Positions 31,915 through 39,483 of a stretch of 64,000 bases of DNA are shown piece after piece. The stretch comes from Nocardiopsis_B sediminis (GTDB lineage: Bacteria > Actinomycetota > Actinomycetes > Streptosporangiales > Streptosporangiaceae). Both the position numbers and the translations under genes were made by a program. Below the pieces are notes generated by a model. The model was not told the origin of the DNA. It saw only the letters and a list, made by a program, of their open reading frames with translations, and made no database searches. Each line of letters opens with the position of its first letter. Position 1 is the first letter of the stretch. The DNA is taken from NCBI RefSeq assembly GCF_042650565.1, contig NZ_JBHSBH010000004.1, positions 310,001 to 374,000 on the forward strand. Reading direction: 5' to 3'.

Positions 31915-32190
31915 CTAGCCGGGGAATGCGGCGCTGAGCTTGGCGCGGATCTCGTCGGCGTCGATGAAGTTGTCGATCACCAGAATGGGGATCCCGAGGT
32001 CGCCGATCTCGTCGGCGAGTTCACCGGAGGTCAGCACGATGTCGGCGGTCGCCGCGGCGCCGCGCGCGGTGCCGATGTCGGCGACCTCCACGTCGGCGTC
32101 GAGCCCCAGCTCCCGGACCGCGCGCTCGGCGTTGCTCTTCAACAGGATGCTGGTGCCGATGCCCATGCCGCACACGGCCAGGATCTTCAT
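31915..32190 (-). CDS. ulaB: PTS ascorbate-type IIB
   Basis: This 91-residue IIB protein has the phospho-acceptor Cys in its N-terminal loop (ILAVCGMGIGTSILLK, Cys7), a Rossmann-like fold and the VLTSGELADEI segment of the UlaB family. It takes phosphate from IIA and passes it to the sugar in IIC. Its ATG overlaps the IIA stop by 4 bp (ATGA), and IIC follows after 22 bp. Confidence 0.9.
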   Translation of the reverse strand: MKILAVCGMGIGTSILLKSNAERAVRELGLDADVEVADIGTARGAAATADIVLTSGELADEIGDLGIPILVIDNFIDADEIRAKLSAAFPG

Positions 32191-32660
32191 TCGGGGCCAC
32201 TCGTCTCGTACTCGGTGATGATGGCGTGGATCCGCGCCGCGCTGGGGGCGTCCTTGAGGGACGCCAGCCGGTCGGTGTCGGCCAGCATCCGGGCCAGCCG
32301 CGACAGCGCCGCCGAATGGCCGTCGTGGTCGACCGCCGCCAGCCCGATCACCAGGTACACGGGGTCGTTGTGGGGGTGGCCGAACTCCACCGGCGTGGCC
32401 AGCCCCGCCCAGGACAGCCCGGTGCGCAGGACGGCGTCGGAGGGGCGGGCGTGGGCGAGCGCGAGCCCGGGGGCGATGACGATGTAGGGGCCGTACTCGT
32501 CGACGGCCTCCTGCATCTGGCGGACGTAGTCCTGCGTGCCCACACCGGTGGCGACCAGGAGTTCGCCGGCGGCGCGGATGGCCGCCCGCCAGTCGGACAC
32601 GTGGATGCCGGTGACGATGGCCTCGACCGGCAGCAGGCTCGACAGCGACGGCTCTCCCAT
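32187..32660 (-). CDS. ulaC: PTS fructose/ascorbate-type IIA
   Basis: This 157-residue IIA protein of the mannitol/fructose/ascorbate class has the phospho-His in GLALAHARPSDAV and VYLVIGLAAVDHDGHSAALSRLARML. It receives phosphate from HPr. The frame is open far upstream, but ATG 32660 has AGGAGGAGG 3 bases ahead and gives a normal length. It is the first gene of the PTS operon; a likely promoter lies 41-68 bp upstream. Confidence 0.9.
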   Translation of the reverse strand: MGEPSLSSLLPVEAIVTGIHVSDWRAAIRAAGELLVATGVGTQDYVRQMQEAVDEYGPYIVIAPGLALAHARPSDAVLRTGLSWAGLATPVEFGHPHNDPVYLVIGLAAVDHDGHSAALSRLARMLADTDRLASLKDAPSAARIHAIITEYETSGPE

Positions 32661-32700
32661 TGGCCTCCTCCTGGTCGTGAGGCGGTGCGCCACGTTCCCC

Positions 32701-32728
32701 ACGTTAGGCCGTGTTCGCACGAATGTAA
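32701..32728 (-). promoter_or_regulatory. Probable PTS operon promoter with palindrome
   Basis: On the minus strand TTACAT (32723-32728) and TAACGT (32701-32706) are separated by 16 bp, 40 bp before the ulaC start. The palindrome TTCGCACGAA (32714-32723) lies in the spacer and could bind a repressor. The matches to consensus are moderate. Confidence 0.4.
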
Positions 32729-32869
32729 CGTAAGGCGCTCTGCGGTGTCGTAGAGGCAAGTGTCCGGATTCGCCGCACAATCGATACGGGGGACGGAATG
32801 GGTGGTGATACCCGCCCGGCTTGCGGGGGCTGAGGCAAGGCGCCGCCGTGGTGGAGCGCCTCCTCCGGC

Positions 32870-33550
32870 TCACTCTCTGCGGGTGATGCGCTCCGCGGTG
32901 CGGTCGCGGTGGGCCAGGCCGTCGCTCGTGGTGCGCGACTGGACGCGCATGAGTCTGCGGGCGTCGTCGGCCGCCCGGCGGGCGGCCTCGGGGCCGGCGG
33001 GATGGCCGCGGTCGTCGGGGTCGTCCTGGGGCAGGCCGAGATCGGAGGGCAGCCCGATCCGGCCCACGATGCGCAGCTGCGCGGTCTCCTGGGACGCCGA
33101 GGGGCGGATATCGCCGGTGGCCGACTTCCAGTTGCGCAGCCGGTGCTGGAGCCATTCGATCCCGGCGTAGCCGTCGCCGCGCGGCCAAGGCGTGCCGTCG
33201 TGCCGGTGGCCCAGCGCGTGCAGGAGGTCGGCGATGGACCAGCCGGCCGAGAAGAACCGGGCGGCCTCGTCGCGCAGCGCGGGGAAGTCCACCCCGCGCA
33301 GCGAGGGGTCGCGGTGGCGCAGCAGCTCGCAGGCGCGGTGCACGTCGCTGCGGGTGTGCACGGGCTGGGCGAGGGGGTCGGGGTCGGTGCCCTGGAGGAG
33401 GGCGTCCTCGACGGTCAGGACGACGTCGCCGCCGCCGCGGTTCTCCCAGATGCCCACACGGTCGCGCGGCCACCCCTGTGACTCGGCCAGCGCCGCGGCG
33501 AGCCGCCGCAGGTCGAGGCCGTCGTCGGAGCTGATCCGGATCTCGGCCAC
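32870..33550 (-). CDS. Actinobacterial protein of unknown function
   Basis: I do not recognise this 226-residue protein with confidence. It is soluble. Residues ~50-110 carry VHRACELLRHRDPSLRGVDFPALRDEAARFFSAGWSIADLLHALGHRHDGTPWP, which looks helical and partly like a helix-turn-helix (AGWSIADLLHAL). The C-terminus is rich in Asp, Arg and Ala and ends in basic residues. A DNA-binding or replication-related role is possible but unproven. The GTG at 33550 has GGGAGG 7 nt upstream. It is divergent from deoC and about 209 bp from the PTS operon. Confidence 0.65.
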   Translation of the reverse strand: MAEIRISSDDGLDLRRLAAALAESQGWPRDRVGIWENRGGGDVVLTVEDALLQGTDPDPLAQPVHTRSDVHRACELLRHRDPSLRGVDFPALRDEAARFFSAGWSIADLLHALGHRHDGTPWPRGDGYAGIEWLQHRLRNWKSATGDIRPSASQETAQLRIVGRIGLPSDLGLPQDDPDDRGHPAGPEAARRAADDARRLMRVQSRTTSDGLAHRDRTAERITRRE

Positions 33551-33650
33551 GGTGCCGCCTCCCTCGTGCCGGCGATCGGGGCGCATGCGTCCCCGCTCTC
33601 CATCATGCACGATCCAGACCTGCCGACGGCCAGGGCCGAATCCGGGTAGA

Positions 33651-33671
33651 ACACCACATATTCCGTGGTGT
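33651..33671. promoter_or_regulatory. Operator-like inverted repeat upstream of deoC
   Basis: ACACCAC (33651-33657) and GTGGTGT (33665-33671) form a perfect inverted repeat around ATATTCC. It lies about 85 bp upstream of deoC, between divergent genes. A TATGGT -10-like box follows at 33683-33688. It is a candidate operator for nucleoside-responsive control. Confidence 0.5.
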
Positions 33672-33754
33672 GCGCGTGGCACTATGGTGGCCGTGATCAT
33701 CGGCACCGGGCCACCGGCGCCGCGGCCTCCGACTTCGACGAGGGTGGTCCGTCC

Positions 33755-34699
33755 GTGCCCCATTCCGCACCAGCGCCCGACCCGGCGGCGTCCAACGCCT
33801 CATGGCGGGCGTTCCTGCACGGGCTCCCCGGTGTCGACGAGGTCGGAGCCCGTGCCCGCGCCGCCGACCTCGCGACCCGGTCGATCAAGACCACGGCGAA
33901 GGCGCACGCCATCGACCTGGCCATCCGGATGGTCGACCTCACCACCCTCGAAGGCGCCGACACCCCGGGCAAGGTGCGGGCGCTGTGCGCCAAGGCCGCC
34001 CACCCCGACCCCGCCGACCCGACGGCGCCGCGGGTGGCCGCGGTCTGCGTCTACTCCGACCTGGTCGCGGCCGCGGTCGAGGCGCTCGAGGGCACCGGGG
34101 TGGGGGTCGCGTCGGTGGCCACCGCCTTCCCGGCCGGCCGGGCGCCCCTGGAGGCCAAGCTCGCCGACACCCGCCGCGCCGTGGCCGACGGCGCCGCGGA
34201 GATCGACATGGTCATCGACCGGGGCGCGTTCCTCTCGGGCGACTACCGCAAGGTCCACGACGAGATCACCGCGGTCAAGGAGGCGTGCGGGCCGGCCCAC
34301 CTCAAGGTCATCCTGGAGACCGGGGAGCTCGCCACCTACGACAACGTCCGCCGCGCCTCCTGGCTGGCGATCCGCGCGGGCGCGGACTTCATCAAGACCT
34401 CCACCGGAAAGGTCGCCCCCGCCGCCACGCTCCCGGTCACCATGGTCATGCTGGAGGCGGTCCGCGACCACCACGCCGCCACCGGCCGCCGCGTCGGGGT
34501 CAAGCCCGCCGGGGGCATCCGCACCACCAAGGACGCCGTCCGCAACCTGGTGCTGGTCAACGAGGTCGCCGGCCCGGCCTGGCTCGACCCGGGCCTGTTC
34601 CGCCTGGGGGCGTCCAGCCTGCTCAACGACCTGCTGATGCAGCGGACCAAGCTGGGCACCGGCGCCTACCCCGGCCCCGACTACTTCACGCTGGACTGA
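33755..34699 (+). CDS. deoC: Deoxyribose-phosphate aldolase
   Basis: This 314-residue class I aldolase splits 2-deoxyribose 5-phosphate into acetaldehyde and glyceraldehyde 3-phosphate. It has CVYSDLV, ATAFPAGRAPLEAKLADTRRAVADGAAEIDMVID, LKVILETGEL and the Schiff-base K214 in FIKTSTGK, with the second catalytic Lys in VKPAGGIRT. The N-terminus is somewhat extended, as in actinobacteria. The GTG at 33755 has GAGGGTGG upstream. The next gene, an aldehyde dehydrogenase, starts 11 bp after its stop and probably removes the acetaldehyde made here. Confidence 0.95.
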   Translation: MPHSAPAPDPAASNASWRAFLHGLPGVDEVGARARAADLATRSIKTTAKAHAIDLAIRMVDLTTLEGADTPGKVRALCAKAAHPDPADPTAPRVAAVCVYSDLVAAAVEALEGTGVGVASVATAFPAGRAPLEAKLADTRRAVADGAAEIDMVIDRGAFLSGDYRKVHDEITAVKEACGPAHLKVILETGELATYDNVRRASWLAIRAGADFIKTSTGKVAPAATLPVTMVMLEAVRDHHAATGRRVGVKPAGGIRTTKDAVRNLVLVNEVAGPAWLDPGLFRLGASSLLNDLLMQRTKLGTGAYPGPDYFTLD

Positions 34700-34710
34700 G
34701 AGGCCGAGCA

Positions 34711-36150
34711 GTGGACGAGCAGACCTTCGCGTACGCGCCCGCGCCCGAATCGCGGTCGGTGGTGTCGCTGCGCGCCAGCTACGAGCCGTTCATCGACGGC
34801 GCGTTCGCCCCGGCCGCCACCGGCGAGTACATCACCACGGTCAACCCGGCCGACGAGGAGCCGCTGGCCCAGGTGGCGGTCGCCGGCGACGCCGACATCG
34901 ACCGCGCCGTCGCCGCGGCCCGCCGCGCCTTCGACACCGTGTGGGGCCCCATGAGCGGGGCCGAGCGGGGCAAGTACCTGTTCCGCATCGCCCGGATCAT
35001 CCAGGAGCGCTCCCGCGAGCTGGCGGTGCTGGAGAGCCTCGACAACGGCAAGCCCATCAAGGAGACCCGCGACGTCGACCTGCCGCTGGTCGCCGCGCAC
35101 TTCTTCTACCACGCGGGCTGGGCCGACAAGCTCGGCCACGCGGGGCTGGGCCCCGACCCGCGCCCGATCGGCGTGGCCGCCCAGGTCATCCCGTGGAACT
35201 TCCCGCTGCTGATGCTGGCCTGGAAGATCGCCCCGGCGCTGGCCACCGGCAACACGGTGGTCCTCAAGCCGGCCGAGACCACCCCGCTGTCCGCGCTGGT
35301 GTTCGCCGAGATCTGCCAGGAGGCGGACCTCCCGCCGGGCGTGGTCAACATCGTCACCGGCGCCGGCGCCACCGGCCGCGCCCTGGTCGCCCACCCGGGC
35401 ACCGACAAGGTCGCCTTCACCGGATCCACCGAGGTGGGGCGCGAGATCGCGCGCGCGGTCGCGGGCACCGGCAAGCGGGTCGGCCTGGAACTGGGCGGCA
35501 AGGGCGCCAACATCGTCTACGACGACGCCGCCCTGGACCAGGCCGTCGAGGGGATCGTCACCGGCATCTTCTTCAACCAGGGCCACGTCTGCTGCGCCGG
35601 GTCGCGGCTGCTGGTGCAGGAGTCCGTCGCCGACGAGGTGCTGGCCCGGCTGCGCGTGCGCATCGAGCGGCTGCGCCTGGGCGACCCGCTCGACAAGAAC
35701 ACCGACATCGGGGCGATCAACTCCGCCGCCCAGCTCGGCCGGATCCGCGAACTCGCGCAGGCCGGGAGCGACGAGGGGGCCGAGAGCTGGTCGCCGGCCT
35801 GCGCGCTGCCCGAACGGGGCTACTGGTTCCCGCCCACGGTGTTCACCGGCGTCAGCCAGGCCCACCGCATCGCCCGCGAGGAGATCTTCGGGCCGGTGCT
35901 GTCCGTGCTCACCTTCCGCACCCCCGACGAGGCCGTCGCCAAGGCCAACAACACCCCCTACGGCCTGTCGGCGGGGGTGTGGACCGAGAAGGGGTCGCGG
36001 ATGCTGTGGACCGCCGAGCGCCTGCGCGCCGGGGTGGTGTGGTCCAACACGTTCAACAAGTTCGACCCGGCCAGCCCTTTCGGCGGCTACAAGGAGTCCG
36101 GCTACGGCCGGGAGGGCGGACGCCACGGACTGGAGGCATACCTTGGCTGA
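34711..36150 (+). CDS. NAD(P)-dependent aldehyde dehydrogenase
   Basis: This 479-residue ALDH has all family parts: cofactor site IPWNFPLLMLAWKIAPALATGN, LKPAETTP, FTGSTEVGREI, general base E260 in LELGGKGANIV, catalytic Cys near 294-295 in GHVCCAGSRL, and EEIFGPVLSVLTF. Placed between deoC and a half-length paralogue, it likely oxidises acetaldehyde from deoxyribose breakdown (inference). The GTG at 34711 follows GAGAGGCCG. It overlaps the next gene by 8 bp. Confidence 0.92.
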   Translation: MDEQTFAYAPAPESRSVVSLRASYEPFIDGAFAPAATGEYITTVNPADEEPLAQVAVAGDADIDRAVAAARRAFDTVWGPMSGAERGKYLFRIARIIQERSRELAVLESLDNGKPIKETRDVDLPLVAAHFFYHAGWADKLGHAGLGPDPRPIGVAAQVIPWNFPLLMLAWKIAPALATGNTVVLKPAETTPLSALVFAEICQEADLPPGVVNIVTGAGATGRALVAHPGTDKVAFTGSTEVGREIARAVAGTGKRVGLELGGKGANIVYDDAALDQAVEGIVTGIFFNQGHVCCAGSRLLVQESVADEVLARLRVRIERLRLGDPLDKNTDIGAINSAAQLGRIRELAQAGSDEGAESWSPACALPERGYWFPPTVFTGVSQAHRIAREEIFGPVLSVLTFRTPDEAVAKANNTPYGLSAGVWTEKGSRMLWTAERLRAGVVWSNTFNKFDPASPFGGYKESGYGREGGRHGLEAYLG

Positions 36151-37063
36151 ACCGGCCGAGCACGACGCCGCGACCCGTTCCGGCGGCGCCGCGCCGCACG
36201 CGGCGGAGCGCCTGGCGGTCCGCAAGACCTACAAGCTCTACCTGGGCGGGGCGTTCCCCCGCTCGGAGTCGGGGAGGTCCTACGCCGTGACCTCGCACCA
36301 GGGCGGCCACCTGGCCAACGCCGCACTCGCCTCCCGCAAGGACGCGCGCGACGCCGTCGCCGCCGCCCGCAAGGCGTTCGCCGGGTGGTCGGGGCGGACC
36401 GCCTACAACCGCGGGCAGATCCTCTACCGGGTCGCGGAGATGATGGAGGGCCGGCGCGCCCAGTTCGCCGCCGAACTCGCCGACGCCCAGGGGCTCGCGC
36501 CGGGCGACGCCGAGGAGGCGGTGTCGGCCACGATCGACCGGTGGGTCTACTACGCGGGGTGGACGGACAAGTTCGCCCAGGTCATCGGCGGAACGAACCC
36601 GGTGTCGGGCCCGTACTACAACCACTCCGCCCCCGAGCCCACCGGCGTCGTCGCGGTCCTGGCGCCGCCGGAGTCGCCCCTGCTGGGCCTTGTGTCGGTC
36701 ATCGCCCCGGTGATCGCCACCGGCAACACGGCGGTCGTCGTCGCGGCCGAGGACGCGCCGCTGCCGGCGGTCACCCTGGCCGAGGCGCTGGCGACATCGG
36801 ACCTGCCGGGCGGCGTGGTCAACGTGCTCACCGGGCGCGTCGCGGAACTCGCCCCGCCGCTGGCGGCGCACGGCGACGTCAACGCGCTCGACCTCGCCGG
36901 CGCGGGCGGGCTCGCCGCGGAGCTGGAGCGCACCGCCGCCACCACGCTCAAGCGGGTCCTGCGCCCCCGGCCGGGCACCGACTGGCAGCAGGCCGACCCC
37001 GGCATCGAGCGGCTGTCGCGCTTCGTGGAGATCAAGACCGTCTGGCAGCCTATCGGTACCTGA
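36143..37063 (+). CDS. Half-length ALDH paralogue lacking the catalytic domain
   Basis: This 306-residue protein keeps the ALDH N-terminal part: ARKAFAGWSGRTAYNRGQILYRVAEMMEGRR, a changed cofactor loop LAPPESPLLGLVSVIAPVIATGNTAVVVAAEDAP, and LPGGVVNVLTG. It has no ELGGKG glutamate and no catalytic Cys region; after residue ~260 it ends in a short unrelated tail. It cannot be a normal dehydrogenase. The frame is intact and its TTG start overlaps the full ALDH by 8 bp, so it is probably a working partner subunit rather than a fresh pseudogene. Its role is unknown. Confidence 0.82.
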   Translation: MAEPAEHDAATRSGGAAPHAAERLAVRKTYKLYLGGAFPRSESGRSYAVTSHQGGHLANAALASRKDARDAVAAARKAFAGWSGRTAYNRGQILYRVAEMMEGRRAQFAAELADAQGLAPGDAEEAVSATIDRWVYYAGWTDKFAQVIGGTNPVSGPYYNHSAPEPTGVVAVLAPPESPLLGLVSVIAPVIATGNTAVVVAAEDAPLPAVTLAEALATSDLPGGVVNVLTGRVAELAPPLAAHGDVNALDLAGAGGLAAELERTAATTLKRVLRPRPGTDWQQADPGIERLSRFVEIKTVWQPIGT

Positions 37064-37610
37064 ACTCCCCGGACCGGCCCAGCGCCAGGGCGACGAACGC
37101 CGACTTGGCGTCGGTGTAGCGCTCGCGGTCGTCGGGGTGCTCGCGCGCCAGGCGCCGCTTCAGCTCGGTGTAGGCGCGGCGCAGGCCGGGGTCGGCGCGC
37201 AGCGCGTCGCGGAACGCCAGCTGGTCGGCCCAGCGCGGGTGGCCCTGTTCGAGGATGTGCAGGTGGGCGCGGCGCCGCAGCCCCGACTCGTCCGGTTTGA
37301 CGTAGAAGCGCCGCCAGGGCCGGCCGTCGAGCGGCGGCGGAACGTGGTGCCAGCCGTCGGCCGCGCGCCGGTCGCCCGCCTCGCGGGCCGCTTCGTCGAT
37401 GCCGGTGACCGCCGCCATGAGGTCGATGACCGGCTTGGCGGCCAGGCCCGGTACGGCGGTGGAGCCGATGTGCTCGACCCCGCCGGCCAGCCATGGCGCG
37501 AGCAGGTGCGCCAGCCGTTCGGCTTCGAGGCGGGCGGCCCCCGCCCACCGCGGATCGGGCGTCGACAGTTCGACCCGCTCATACGCCCACGCGGGCACCG
37601 GTTCGGCCAT
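37050..37610 (-). CDS. GrpB/UPF0157 nucleotidyltransferase-fold protein
   Basis: This 186-residue GrpB-family protein shows VEHIGSTAVPGLAAKPVIDLMAAV, the nucleotidyltransferase-fold signature with the conserved Gly-Ser and Asp, then FYVKPDESGLRRRAHLHI and FRDALRADPGLRRAYTELKRRLA. The family is widespread but its substrate is not firmly known. Its 3' end overlaps the end of the ALDH paralogue by 14 bp in opposite directions. It is divergent from a GNAT gene. Confidence 0.85.
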   Translation of the reverse strand: MAEPVPAWAYERVELSTPDPRWAGAARLEAERLAHLLAPWLAGGVEHIGSTAVPGLAAKPVIDLMAAVTGIDEAAREAGDRRAADGWHHVPPPLDGRPWRRFYVKPDESGLRRRAHLHILEQGHPRWADQLAFRDALRADPGLRRAYTELKRRLAREHPDDRERYTDAKSAFVALALGRSGEFRYR

Positions 37611-37874
37611 GCCGCCAGCCTAGATGCAACCGCCCGCTCACTCTGCGGCGCGCCCCGGAAGCGGTGCCTCATCGGGCCGCTGCCCGTCTCGTCGCGGTTC
37701 GCCTTCGGTTCCTCCGCGGCCGCGCCGCAAGCGGACCGGGTGGCCGGATCGCGTGCCGGACTGCCCCGCCGCGGATCCGGCGCGGCCGCCGCACCGGGGG
37801 ACTGTCCGGATTGGTGGTGGTTCGGAGTGGGCTGCGACACTGGGATGACGGGAACGGCGAGCGGGAGGTGACCC

Positions 37875-38402
37875 ATGGCAGCCGCCCCTCTGCGCATCCA
37901 CGAACGGATCGGCCTGCTCCGGCTCGACGGCGCGGCGCCGGACGTCGCCGAGGCGCGCGCCGCCGTGCTGCGGCTGCGCCTGGCCCCCGGGCAGCGCGCC
38001 TTCACCGCCGACGCCGCCGCGAACCTGCCGCGCGCCGACGCCGACCCCGGCCGCACCCCGTTCGCCGTCCTGCGCCGCGGCGTCCCGGTCGGCTTCGGCA
38101 TCATCGACCGCCGCGTCACGCCCGGCATCGCCACGGGCGACCCGGGCGACGCGGTCATGCTGCGGGCGTTCTACGTCGCCCCCGAATGGCAGGGCCAGGG
38201 GATCGGCCGTGCCGCCTGCATGGCGCTCGGCCCCCTCGTCGGCGGCATCGCGCCCGAGGCGCGCGAAGTCCTGGTCACCGCGGCCGAGTCCAACCACGCC
38301 GCCCTGCGCGCCTACCGCGCCGGGGGGTTCGCCCCCACCGGCCGCCAGGTGGTGACCGCCGACGCCGCCGTCCAACTCGTGCTGCGCCGGCCGGTGGGAT
38401 GA
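37875..38402 (+). CDS. GNAT-family N-acetyltransferase
   Basis: This 175-residue GNAT enzyme has AFYVAPEWQGQGIGRAACMAL, the acetyl-CoA-binding Q/R-x-x-G-x-G/A loop, and ESNHAALRAYRAGGFAPTG at the C-terminal strand. It transfers an acetyl group to an unknown amine. The N-terminal ~55 residues are less typical. GGGAGGTGACCC precedes the ATG at 37875. It stands between grpB-like (divergent) and deoD genes. Confidence 0.82.
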   Translation: MAAAPLRIHERIGLLRLDGAAPDVAEARAAVLRLRLAPGQRAFTADAAANLPRADADPGRTPFAVLRRGVPVGFGIIDRRVTPGIATGDPGDAVMLRAFYVAPEWQGQGIGRAACMALGPLVGGIAPEAREVLVTAAESNHAALRAYRAGGFAPTGRQVVTADAAVQLVLRRPVG

Positions 38403-38602
38403 CGCCCGCAGCGGGCATGCGCCCGCACGGCATGGAAGCGTGGCCCGGCGGCGCGGATGGGAGATGATGGCGGTCTCCGGGCCGGCGCGGGCGCGCGGGG
38501 GAGCCGCTCCGCGTCCCCGGGGCCCGGCACCGCCGCCGGGAAGGGAGGGGACCGCCGCCCGCGGGCCCGTCCGACGCACGCCACGAACGTGAGGAGACGA
38601 CA

Positions 38603-39409
38603 GTGATCACCGAGGCCCTGGAGACCGCGCGGAAGGCCGCCGACGAGCTGCGCTCGCGCACCGGTGTCGACGACTACGGCACCGCGCTCGTCATGGGATC
38701 GGGGTGGGCGCCGGCCGCCGACGCGCTCGGCGACGCGAGCATCGAGATGCGGGCCGGCGACCTGCCCGGGTTCCTCCCGCCGGCCGTCGACGGCCACGCG
38801 GGCACCGTGCGCAGCATCCGCCGCGACGACCGGGACCTCCTCGTGTTCGTCGGCCGCACGCACCTCTACGAAGGCCACGGCGCGGTCCCGGTCGTGCACA
38901 ACGTCCGCACCGCCATCGCCGCGGGCGCCTCCACCATCATCCTCACCAACGCCGCCGGGTCCCTGCGCGAGGACTTCGGCGTCGGCCAGCCGGTCCTCAT
39001 CAGCGACCACATCAACCTGACCGGCCGCAGCCCGCTGGTGGGCCCCGCGTTCGTCGACCTCACCGATACCTACGGCGCCGGGCTGCGGGCGCTCGCCCGC
39101 GAGGCGGCGCCCGAGCTGCGCGAAGGCATCTACGCCTCGATGCCCGGCCCGCACTTCGAGACCCCCGCCGAGATCCGCATGCTGCGCACCATGGGCGCCG
39201 ACCTCGTGGGCATGTCCACCGTGCTGGAGGCCATCGCGGCCCGCGAGCAGGGCGCCGGGGTCCTGGGGCTGTCCCTGGTGACCAACGTCGCCGCGGGCCT
39301 CACCGGGGAGCCGCTCGACCACGCCGACGTCCTGGCGGCCGGCCGCGACGCCGCCGGCGACGTGGGCGGGCTGCTCGCCGCCATCGTCGACCGGCTCCCC
39401 AAGCCCTGA
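38603..39409 (+). CDS. deoD: Purine-nucleoside phosphorylase (trimeric class)
   Basis: This 268-residue PNP cleaves (deoxy)inosine and (deoxy)guanosine with phosphate. It has LVMGSGW near the start, GRTHLYEGH with the phosphate-site His, TIILTNAAGSL, HINLTGRSPL, PGPHFETPAEIRMLRTMGADLVGMSTVLEAIAAR and VTNVAAG, all typical of the low-molecular-mass trimeric class. The GTG at 38603 has GAGGAGACGACA upstream. pmmB follows 74 bp later, the same order as Rv3307-Rv3308 in Mycobacterium tuberculosis. It links the locus to deoxynucleoside use. Confidence 0.95.
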   Translation: MITEALETARKAADELRSRTGVDDYGTALVMGSGWAPAADALGDASIEMRAGDLPGFLPPAVDGHAGTVRSIRRDDRDLLVFVGRTHLYEGHGAVPVVHNVRTAIAAGASTIILTNAAGSLREDFGVGQPVLISDHINLTGRSPLVGPAFVDLTDTYGAGLRALAREAAPELREGIYASMPGPHFETPAEIRMLRTMGADLVGMSTVLEAIAAREQGAGVLGLSLVTNVAAGLTGEPLDHADVLAAGRDAAGDVGGLLAAIVDRLPKP

Positions 39410-39483
39410 GCACCGGCCGTCCCGCGGTGCGCTCCGGCGCCCGGCCGACCGATTCCGCACCCACGAGAAGGACGACGCACGAC

